A stretch of 25,579 nucleotides of DNA. Source: a virus. Positions 20,829 through 25,579 of the stretch are shown here, piece after piece. A program made the translations under genes and the position numbers. Every line of letters begins with the position of its first letter. Position 1 is the stretch's first letter. The notes under the pieces are model-generated. The model was not told the origin of the DNA and made no database searches. It saw only the letters and a list, made by a program, of their open reading frames with translations. The stretch spans positions 1 to 25,579 of the IMG/VR virus record IMGVR_UViG_3300037264_002801. One strand, given 5' to 3'.

Positions 20829-21544
20829 ACCGTGTCGTCCTCCAGGGAGTAGTGCCCAACCTTCACGCTGCAGTCCACGGCGCAGCGGTAGCCGTGCTTT
20901 CTCGCGTCCATCCAGAAGTACAGGTCCTGGGTGGCGACGCCGCCCTTCGTCTGCGTCTCGAACCACGGCCTGCGCAGGCGCTTGTCCTTGAACATCTCGA
21001 GGCGCCACAGGTTGAAGCCCATGCCCGTCCCGCAGCACTCGACCAGGCCGCCTGCCGGGTCTGGCATCTGGGGCCTGAAGTTTAGCACGGGGTCCTTCGG
21101 GTCGCCCCAAATCTGCGGCACTCCGCCCTCGCCCTTCGTGTAGTACAGGCCGCCGATGCACGACAGGCGCGGGTTCGCCTCCATGCGCTCGGTCAGCCGC
21201 ATCACGCCGTCGTACGGCGGCATGTTGTCGTGCTCGATCGTGAGCAGGTACTCCCACGTCGAGAGTTCGGCGTGCGCCAGGATGTTCTCAATGGCGAGCG
21301 AGTACGCCTTCCCTACCTCGGTGCCGACGGCGAGCAGGCGCGCCACCCCGTTGTTGGGCGGGTAGATCAGGTTCTCGTGGGTGTCGGCGACCTTCGCCGA
21401 GATGCTCGCGCCGGTGGGCTTCAGGCGGATGATGCGCTGGCGCTTCCAGGAGGCGGACTTAGCCAGCCTGGAGCGCGTCCTCTCGGGCGCGCCGTTGTGC
21501 ACGCCCTCCGTGTGCATCGGCTGGATCAGCAGCTGGGGCTTCAT
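20822..21544 (-). CDS. GT-A fold glycosyltransferase (GT2-like)
   Basis: 240 residues from the ATG overlapping the preceding stop (TGATG). The open frame upstream of it is shadow of the fibre-like gene. The DXD-type metal/nucleotide-sugar site is WEYLLTIEHDNMPPYDGVM, with Glu104-His105-Asp106. It is followed by GGLYYTKG, GTGMGFNLWR, an acidic QDLYFWMDARKHGY (Asp207 as candidate base) and a closing VGH (229-231). That order is typical of GT-A enzymes with a C-terminal metal-binding His. There is no signal peptide or membrane helix, so it should act in the cytoplasm. It lies between a fibre-like protein and a methyltransferase and overlaps the latter by 7 bases. The acceptor could be a virion protein, host lipopolysaccharide precursor or modified DNA base; the context favours the first, without proof. 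Confidence 0.88.
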   Translation of the reverse strand: MKPQLLIQPMHTEGVHNGAPERTRSRLAKSASWKRQRIIRLKPTGASISAKVADTHENLIYPPNNGVARLLAVGTEVGKAYSLAIENILAHAELSTWEYLLTIEHDNMPPYDGVMRLTERMEANPRLSCIGGLYYTKGEGGVPQIWGDPKDPVLNFRPQMPDPAGGLVECCGTGMGFNLWRLEMFKDKRLRRPWFETQTKGGVATQDLYFWMDARKHGYRCAVDCSVKVGHYSLEDDTVW

Positions 21545-22554
21545 CAGTACGTGGTCTTCTGGTAGTTGAGGTACAAGCGTCCTCTCCCGGTGGTTGTGAC
21601 GGGGCGAATGTCTGACGTCCCGAGCGACGCGAACGGCGCCGACGACGTGGTGTTGACGAAGCCGTGCCAGCGCTGCGCGTCGCTCGACGTGTTCGACACG
21701 GACTGCCCGAACAGCTTGTACGCCGCCAGCGGCGCCTCCATCAGGTGCATGCGCGACTGCGTCGAGAACATCGTGCCGGCGGAGTAGTTCGTGCCGGTCG
21801 AGCTCGAGGTGCTCCACATGGCGTGGGCGAGCCAGTACTGGTCTGGCTCCACCGAGATGTTGAAGCCGAACGGCATGAACCTGCTGCCGGAGACGCGCGC
21901 GATCGCGCCCGTGATCAGCGTGTCGGCGAACGTCGAGTTGAACGTGCCAGAGGTAGTCGTGCTGGTCGACCGCGTGCCCGAGGTAGTGATCGTGCCGTAC
22001 GTCACTCCGCCGGCCGCGTCCCACTGGGACGGGTAGGACAGCGTGAGGTAGTTCGACACCGTGACCGTGCTGCCGCCGCTTACGCGTCTCTCCCAGGTCG
22101 CCAGGATCGAGAAGTTCGAGCTCCAGATCGTGTCGAGGCGCGTGGAGCTCGCGCCCGAGCCGCGCTTGTACAGCGCCAGCATGTTGTGAAGCGTCTGGTA
22201 CCGCGAGACCGACCCGGAGGTGTTGTACGAGTACGGCGTGCCGCCCAGGAACCCCGCGGCGTCGGCCATGACGATGTTCAGCTGCCCGGAGTCCAGGCCG
22301 TGCGGGAAGTGCATCGGGTGCAGGTACCAGGTCCCGATCCCGTTCGTCGACAGCGACGAGTTCGAGTGGATCGGCATGACCGGCTCCCAGAACCCGGTCT
22401 CCACCCCGAACTTGTGGACGGAGTTCCAATCCGACGGACGCGCGAGGTCCGAGCCGTTGGCCGTGGTCGTGCCGCCGGTCGAGTTGGCGACCGTGACCAC
22501 GCCGGCCCAGTCGGCGACGGTGACGCTCTTTACGTGGGAGACCGCGAAGCCCAT
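21544..22554 (-). CDS. Fibre-like virion surface protein
   Basis: 336 residues, Ser/Thr/Gly-rich and beta-prone, with no long helices. The N-terminus carries NGSDLARPSDWNSVHKF (residues 33-49). This Pro-Ser-Asp-Trp-Asn-Ser-(Ala/Val)-His type motif recurs near the start of phage tail and fibre proteins. Downstream are aromatic-rich strands such as GIGTWYLHPMHFPHGLDSG and MPFGFNISVEPDQYWLAHAM, with a repetitive Ser/Thr tract (GTRSTSTTTSGTFNSTF). No catalytic motif or transmembrane segment is evident. It sits one base after a methyltransferase gene, and its TGA overlaps the ATG of a glycosyltransferase (TGATG). Because of that intimate linkage the Ser/Thr-rich protein could be a target of decoration. 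That last point is inference; the structural role rests on composition and the N-terminal motif. Confidence 0.78.
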   Translation of the reverse strand: MGFAVSHVKSVTVADWAGVVTVANSTGGTTTANGSDLARPSDWNSVHKFGVETGFWEPVMPIHSNSSLSTNGIGTWYLHPMHFPHGLDSGQLNIVMADAAGFLGGTPYSYNTSGSVSRYQTLHNMLALYKRGSGASSTRLDTIWSSNFSILATWERRVSGGSTVTVSNYLTLSYPSQWDAAGGVTYGTITTSGTRSTSTTTSGTFNSTFADTLITGAIARVSGSRFMPFGFNISVEPDQYWLAHAMWSTSSSTGTNYSAGTMFSTQSRMHLMEAPLAAYKLFGQSVSNTSSDAQRWHGFVNTTSSAPFASLGTSDIRPVTTTGRGRLYLNYQKTTY

Positions 22555-22555
22555 G

Positions 22556-23122
22556 TCAGAGCCCCAGCGCCTTGCGCTGCGCCTTCGTCGGCTTGCCCAC
22601 GAAGGCGAAGGCCTGCAGGTTGGCGTAGCCGTCGCGGGCCGTCAGCACCGTGGCGAAGCCCGCCTTAGTGAGGGCCTTGGCGAGGGACTTCTCGGAGAAC
22701 CCGGTCTTGTGGCAGTAGTGCATGTTGTCCTCCGACACGTAGAGGCCCCAGCCGTACAGCACGTCGTGGAACGTGATCGGGTTCGCCCCGGCCATGTACC
22801 ACACGTCGTCGATGTCCCTGTCCGCCGCGAGCTCGAACAGGCGCTGCATGTCCGGCACGACGACCTCGGCGAAGCCGTCCTTCTTCAGCACGTGCCCGAA
22901 GCCGCGCAGCACGCCGTCCACCTCGTGCTTGTGGAAGTGCTCCAGGTTATGCGAGCACAGGACAGCGTCATACCCGCCGGGCGGCAGCGTCCCCATTTTC
23001 CTCGCGTCGCACAAGATGTCCGGGTTCACGTCTTTGTCGATGTCCAGTAGGTCCTGCGCCCACCCCTTGTAGTGAGCCGGCAGCTGGCGGATTGGTCCGC
23101 CCCCCACGTTAAGTACTCTCAC
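22556..23122 (-). CDS. Class I SAM-dependent methyltransferase (methyltransf_11-like)
   Basis: 188 residues from a GTG start inside the GTGA junction with the preceding gene. AAGGA lies just upstream and no upstream alternative reads as protein. The SAM-binding motif I is RVLNVGGGPI (residues 2-11). A motif II-like acidic segment follows (LLDIDKDVNPDILCDARKM), then the characteristic YDAVLCSHNLEHF (51-63), and a post-motif strand GFAEVVVPDM after the helix that ends HVLKKDG. The C-terminal half (about 95-188) includes ITFHDVLYGWGLYVSEDNMH and a final GFATVLTARDGYANLQAFAF strand pair. The fold is that of small-molecule or sugar methyltransferases rather than DNA methyltransferases, because no DPPY or PC motif is present. 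Its neighbours are a fibre-like protein and a glycosyltransferase, so glycan methylation is an attractive but unproven role. Confidence 0.88.
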   Translation of the reverse strand: MRVLNVGGGPIRQLPAHYKGWAQDLLDIDKDVNPDILCDARKMGTLPPGGYDAVLCSHNLEHFHKHEVDGVLRGFGHVLKKDGFAEVVVPDMQRLFELAADRDIDDVWYMAGANPITFHDVLYGWGLYVSEDNMHYCHKTGFSEKSLAKALTKAGFATVLTARDGYANLQAFAFVGKPTKAQRKALGL

Positions 23123-23403
23123 AGGTCCTTCACCTGCAGGATTCCCTCTCCCTCCAGGATGTTGCTCTGGTTCGTCGTCACGCGGATCGTGATCTTGTAG
23201 CGAATCCCGGCGGTGCCGCCCAGGATGCGCTGCTGCGCCAGCGGGCCCACGATGGTGGGGCTGCCGCTGAACGTCAGGCCGGCGACGTCCGCGGTGACGG
23301 AGTCGACCGTCGCCAGGTCCTCGTTCACGGCCAGCAGCGCCGAGAAGTCGAAGGCGTACAGGCGGCTCTCGGCCGGCTGCTTGATCAGGGTCTCGATGGC
23401 CAT
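23119..23403 (-). CDS. Small virion structural protein
   Basis: 94 residues, starting at the ATG that shares a base with the adaptor gene's TGA. The open frame extends further upstream, but that extension overlaps the adaptor gene and is low-complexity shadow sequence. The sequence runs MAIETLIKQPAESRLYAFDF at the start, a GLTFSGSPTIVGPLAQQRIL strand region in the middle and a GGTAGIRYKITIRVTTNQ strand near the end. This is a small all-beta, Ig-like layout seen in many phage structural operons, where it usually carries no specific name. It overlaps the following methyltransferase by 4 bases (GTGA). The likely role is a tail or head surface component. There are no catalytic residues. Confidence 0.78.
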   Translation of the reverse strand: MAIETLIKQPAESRLYAFDFSALLAVNEDLATVDSVTADVAGLTFSGSPTIVGPLAQQRILGGTAGIRYKITIRVTTNQSNILEGEGILQVKDL

Positions 23404-24113
23404 CAGATTCCACCGTACTGCACGGTGCGGACCTTGTAGCGCTGGCGCTCGACCTCGGCCCTGGCCTGGTCCGCGTACGCCATGAACGACGCGCGGAACG
23501 TCGCGGCCTGCTTGTCGTTGCGCGCCTCCGCGTCCTGCTTGGAGTAGCCGAGGTACTTCATCCAGTCCAGCAGGTGGGCGTGGTACTGCGCGTCCACCTC
23601 CAGGTCGTCCTCCTGCTCCTCGATGCGCGGGTACGGCAGGCGCATTACGTGCAGGCGGCACGTGTCGGCCGCGTTCGGCACGCGGACCCAGCGGATGAAC
23701 TTGTCGCGCACCCCGAGGACGCCGTACTGCACGTCTCCCTCGTCGGCGTCATCGAACGACAGCCCCTGCGAGAACCCGTAGTCGCGGACCATGACCTTCC
23801 CCATGTCCGCCTCCTGGATGAACGTCACGTCCCGGGCGACAGTAAGGAGCCGGCCGGAGCGGATGCGCAGGATGTACGGGCTGAACGCCGTGTACGGCGA
23901 GCCGTCGGCGAGGACCAGGTCCGCGAGCCGGGTGGGCGGTGCGCCCACGTCGGCCGCGGCGACCGTCACGTCGCGGATGCCGCCGGTGAGGCGCACCAGC
24001 ATGTCCTGCGCCTCGATGGCGTACTGAAGCACGTCCGGGTCGCTCCAGAGGTAGGGCTGGTCCTCGTCGCTAACCTCGGAGCGGAACCGCGCGATCAGGT
24101 CCTGTAGCTCCAT
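23403..24113 (-). CDS. Putative head-tail adaptor (DUF6682-like)
   Basis: This 236-residue protein begins MELQDLIARFRSEVSDED and continues with LWSDPDVLQYAIEAQDML. Such a two-helix opening is typical of phage neck proteins of the DUF6682-like or connector type, which attach beneath the portal. The middle (about 60-150) is beta-rich (ILRIRSGRLLTVARDVTF). The end is helical and polar (EVDAQYHAHLLDWMKYLGYS, then DKQAATFRASFMAYADQAR), a C-terminal arrangement often seen in these adaptors (Tyr-His, Asp-Trp, Lys-Tyr-Leu). Its TGA overlaps the ATG of the next gene (TGATG). The position after head proteins and before tail or fibre genes fits an adaptor. The family assignment is from recall, and the neck role is inferred from pattern and position. 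Confidence 0.82.
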   Translation of the reverse strand: MELQDLIARFRSEVSDEDQPYLWSDPDVLQYAIEAQDMLVRLTGGIRDVTVAAADVGAPPTRLADLVLADGSPYTAFSPYILRIRSGRLLTVARDVTFIQEADMGKVMVRDYGFSQGLSFDDADEGDVQYGVLGVRDKFIRWVRVPNAADTCRLHVMRLPYPRIEEQEDDLEVDAQYHAHLLDWMKYLGYSKQDAEARNDKQAATFRASFMAYADQARAEVERQRYKVRTVQYGGI

Positions 24114-24116
24114 GCG

Positions 24117-24545
24117 TTACTCCTTGATGGCACGTTCCTGCTTCACCTTGTCCCAGATGGGGCGGATCTCCTTCGCGTCGACCTTCCAGCCGAGGGCCGC
24201 GGTAACGGCGCTGGCCGAGGGCACGCCGCCGGCGGAGAAGTCGTTGGAGCTGTTGCGCTTCACGATCGCGTCGATGACCCCGCGAATCGCGGGGGCGCGG
24301 TCCTCTGCCTCCTCCGGCGCCAGGAGGACTTTCGCCTCTGGCGTCGCCTCGATGTCAGCGACGTCCAGCGCCGCGCCCCTGATGTCGCAGGGCACGATTC
24401 CCTTCTCCATCACCGTCGCGTGCATGCGTCTCGGCACGTGGGTGGGCTCGCCCTTCTTGAACTCGATGGCGTAGCCGAGGATGGAGGAAATCACGACGTT
24501 GCGGTTCGAGACGAAGTAGTACTGCTTGGGCATTGCCTGTGTCAT
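24117..24545 (-). CDS. Conserved phage structural protein (head-proximal)
   Basis: A 142-residue protein whose ATG sits 5 bases after GAGGAG. The N-terminal 60 residues (KQYYFVSNRNVVISSILGY, then IEFKKGEPTHVP and MEKGIVPCD) form a compact mixed segment. I recognise this segment from small proteins encoded between capsid and neck genes in podovirus-type phages. The middle (about 60-105) is acidic and helical, and the C-terminus (SAVTAALGWKVDAKEIRPIW) looks like a small helical domain. No membrane segment or catalytic motif is seen. It is separated by 3 bases from the adaptor gene downstream. It directly follows a terminator, so it may start a sub-operon of neck and tail genes. The specific function is unknown. 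Confidence 0.78.
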   Translation of the reverse strand: MTQAMPKQYYFVSNRNVVISSILGYAIEFKKGEPTHVPRRMHATVMEKGIVPCDIRGAALDVADIEATPEAKVLLAPEEAEDRAPAIRGVIDAIVKRNSSNDFSAGGVPSASAVTAALGWKVDAKEIRPIWDKVKQERAIKE

Positions 24546-24554
24546 GCGAACTCC

Positions 24555-24585
24555 TCAAAAGGAAAGGGGCCTACTTGAGGCCCCT
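24555..24585 (-). terminator. Rho-independent terminator after the head-protein gene
   Basis: On the minus strand an 8-bp perfect stem (AGGGGCCT at 24585-24578 with AGGCCCCT at 24572-24565) encloses a 5-base loop CAAGT and is followed by TTCCTTTT. It lies 26 bases after the stop of the upstream head-type gene and just before the GAGGAG ribosome-binding site of the next gene. It probably reduces rather than ends transcription of the downstream structural genes. Confidence 0.8.
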
Positions 24586-24614
24586 ATTCTACATGCTTTT
24601 GGTTTGCGCGTCAG
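24586..24614 (-). promoter_or_regulatory. Candidate sigma70-like promoter overlapping a terminator
   Basis: On the minus strand CTGACG (24614-24609, 4 of 6 matches to TTGACA) is followed by a 17-base spacer and TAGAAT (24591-24586, 5 of 6 matches to TATAAT). Start would be expected near 24580, inside the first arm of the adjacent terminator hairpin. Transcripts starting here would lack a complete stem and escape termination. This is inference from matches to consensus only. Confidence 0.35.
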
Positions 24615-25141
24615 GCGACGCGGTATAGCGAGTAGAGCGATGCGCCGGTCTTGCGGACGCGGAAGTGGCCGTTGGAGCCGGCCGGGTTGCCCGCCGCGGA
24701 CTCGATCACGAGCATGTTGCCGACCAGCGTCCAGCCGGTGTTGGTCGTCATCGTGATGTCCTCGGCCGCGACCGTCGACAGGTTGATGACGAAGAAGTCG
24801 AACCCCTCGTCGACCTGCAGGCTCGGGAACGCCGTGTCCATCGCGGAGGCCAGCGGAAGCGTGTACGCCGCCGCGCCGGACGCGCCCTGGTTGCCCGTGA
24901 CGATGCCGGCCAGAAGCTCCGCCGCCGTCAGGGTTACCGAAGTCGTCTTTGCCGCCGGCGCGCCCTGCGGCACGTTCGGTACGGCGGTGAACATCGCGTT
25001 CTGCGGGTTTGCGCCCGCGCCGTCGGCCATGCCACCTTTGACGCACTTCCACTTCGTGTTCGCGCCGTCGGTGACCACGTCGCCGACCAGGTAGCGCCCG
25101 CCTTCCGGCGGCCCTACGCGTGTGCGTGCGAATGCTGTCAT
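24611..25141 (-). CDS. Structural protein, head decoration-like
   Basis: This 176-residue protein starts at an ATG preceded by a purine-rich stretch (GGATGGAGCAGAC). The N-terminal part (about 1-60) has a beta-rich element with YLVGDVVTDG and KWKCVKGG, reminiscent of a small carbohydrate-binding or Ig-like surface domain. The larger C-terminal part (about 65-176) contains VTLTAAELLAGIVTGNQG, then a FDFFVINLST strand, a TGWTLVG strand and a final FRVRKTGASLYSLYRV. That C-terminal arrangement recurs in phage structural proteins encoded beside capsid genes. I know the family by pattern only, and its role is not firmly established. It lies between another head-type protein and a terminator, which fits expression with the capsid transcription unit. 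Its stop codon lies within the -35 element of a candidate promoter. Confidence 0.8.
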   Translation of the reverse strand: MTAFARTRVGPPEGGRYLVGDVVTDGANTKWKCVKGGMADGAGANPQNAMFTAVPNVPQGAPAAKTTSVTLTAAELLAGIVTGNQGASGAAAYTLPLASAMDTAFPSLQVDEGFDFFVINLSTVAAEDITMTTNTGWTLVGNMLVIESAAGNPAGSNGHFRVRKTGASLYSLYRVA

Positions 25142-25163
25142 GTCTGCTCCATCCGACCTAGAA

Positions 25164-25579
25164 TCAGGTCGTCTTCAGGTTTTCGGACTGGCGGCTTTCC
25201 ACGACGAACAGGACGGTCGTGCGGACCCTGCCGGTTGTCGCGTTGGCGTTCTGGTTCGCCATCGTCAGGCGAATCGCCTCGCCGAGGCCCTGGTAGCCAG
25301 TGGGCACCAGCGCCGTGCGGCCGCCTGTCTTGATGGTCGTCGCGGCCAGGTAGCGGGCGGCCGAGGCCGAGTCGCCGACCGACATCGTCGCCGTGCCGGT
25401 GTCGTTGGAGACCACCTGGACGTTGATGTCGCCGCCGACCACGTGCGAGCCATGCGGCAGCGGGATCACGTCGTACACGCCCGCGGCGGCCGAGAAGGCC
25501 GTCAGGACGCCCGACGTGTTCAGCATTGCGTCAGCCGTGGCGATGTTGAACTCGAACGTCGCCAGAAGCGGCCACTGGG
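25164..25579 (-). CDS. Head decoration-type structural protein (5' partial)
   Basis: The frame is open to the right edge, so the true start lies outside the window. The first in-frame ATG visible is at 25526, but the 17 codons upstream of it also read as a sensible protein (ending FNIATADA). At least 137 residues are visible. The protein is Gly/Ala/Thr/Val-rich and beta-prone, with phrases such as VIPLPHGSHVVGGD, MSVGDSASAARYL and RTALVPTGYQG. These resemble a small family of virion proteins encoded near the capsid gene in many podoviruses. That match is from memory and was not searched. There are no catalytic motifs, signal peptide or membrane segments. It is the most upstream gene seen and is followed by another head-type protein after 22 bases. 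I infer a head surface or stabilising protein; the structural category is more secure than the exact role. Confidence 0.8.
   Translation of the reverse strand, partial: QWPLLATFEFNIATADAMLNTSGVLTAFSAAAGVYDVIPLPHGSHVVGGDINVQVVSNDTGTATMSVGDSASAARYLAATTIKTGGRTALVPTGYQGLGEAIRLTMANQNANATTGRVRTTVLFVVESRQSENLKTT

Noticed and set aside
22556-23122. DNA (base) methyltransferase
   Set aside because: No DPPY, NPPY or PC motif is present; the motif set fits small-molecule or sugar methyltransferases.
25142-25163. Weak hairpin GACCT-N6-AGGTC between the first two genes
   Set aside because: Only 5 bp, no T tract, and overlapping a stop codon; insufficient for a terminator.
1-25579. tRNA, rRNA, integrase, IS element or attachment site
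   Set aside because: I found no tRNA-like cloverleaf, no recombinase or transposase motif and no terminal inverted repeats on either strand.

Overview
This window looks like part of a tailed double-stranded DNA phage genome (Caudoviricetes), or a prophage segment. Every gene I can support lies on the minus strand, so transcription runs from high to low coordinates. Coding is almost gapless: no non-coding stretch reaches 100 bases. Neighbouring genes very often overlap by 1 to 11 bases (ATGA, GTGA, TTGA or TAATG junctions). The DNA is GC-rich. A nested Rz/Rz1-type spanin pair, whose outer member is an outer-membrane lipoprotein, implies a Gram-negative host. No tape measure, tail tube or sheath gene is visible, but a hub-like structural protein, long coiled-coil proteins and ejection-like proteins are. 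A podovirus-like virion is therefore my best guess. No terminase, portal, capsid, integrase, replication gene or tRNA is visible, so lifestyle and genus cannot be stated.

Layout in transcription order. (1) 25579-23119: head and neck proteins, namely two decoration-type proteins, a terminator, a conserved structural protein, a putative head-tail adaptor and a small virion protein. (2) 23122-20226: an accessory island with a methyltransferase, a fibre-like structural protein, a GT-A glycosyltransferase and a second methyltransferase. (3) 20222-15614: a protein built of 18-residue repeats, a 35-residue basic peptide, four structural proteins of families common in phages, a glycine-rich adhesin-like protein and two unknowns. 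(4) 15611-13778: three consecutive cupin-fold paralogues. (5) 13775-11031: a 914-residue mosaic of the same 18-residue repeats, interrupted by a LamG-like domain and a second carbohydrate-binding-like domain. (6) 10992-7463: a lysis region with two holin-like membrane proteins, an HslV-like Ntn hydrolase, a DnaQ-type exonuclease with a zinc ribbon, an M15 endolysin, another membrane protein, a zinc-ribbon peptide and the nested spanins. (7) 7473-1: late virion proteins, namely a hub-like protein, two structural proteins separated by a terminator, a 618-residue coiled-coil protein, a putative internal protein and the start of a large ejection-like protein that runs off the left edge.

The glycosyltransferase, two methyltransferases, three cupin enzymes, glycine-rich fibre and two repeat proteins are all interleaved with virion genes. 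This suggests that particle-surface variation and chemical decoration are a theme of the phage. The most noteworthy parts are the cupin triplet with its shared cysteine cluster, the expandable 18-residue repeat family, which carries a perfect 54-bp tandem duplication and a lower-GC domain cassette, and a promoter-like sequence that overlaps a terminator. All functional calls rest on motif recognition by eye. No database search was run.
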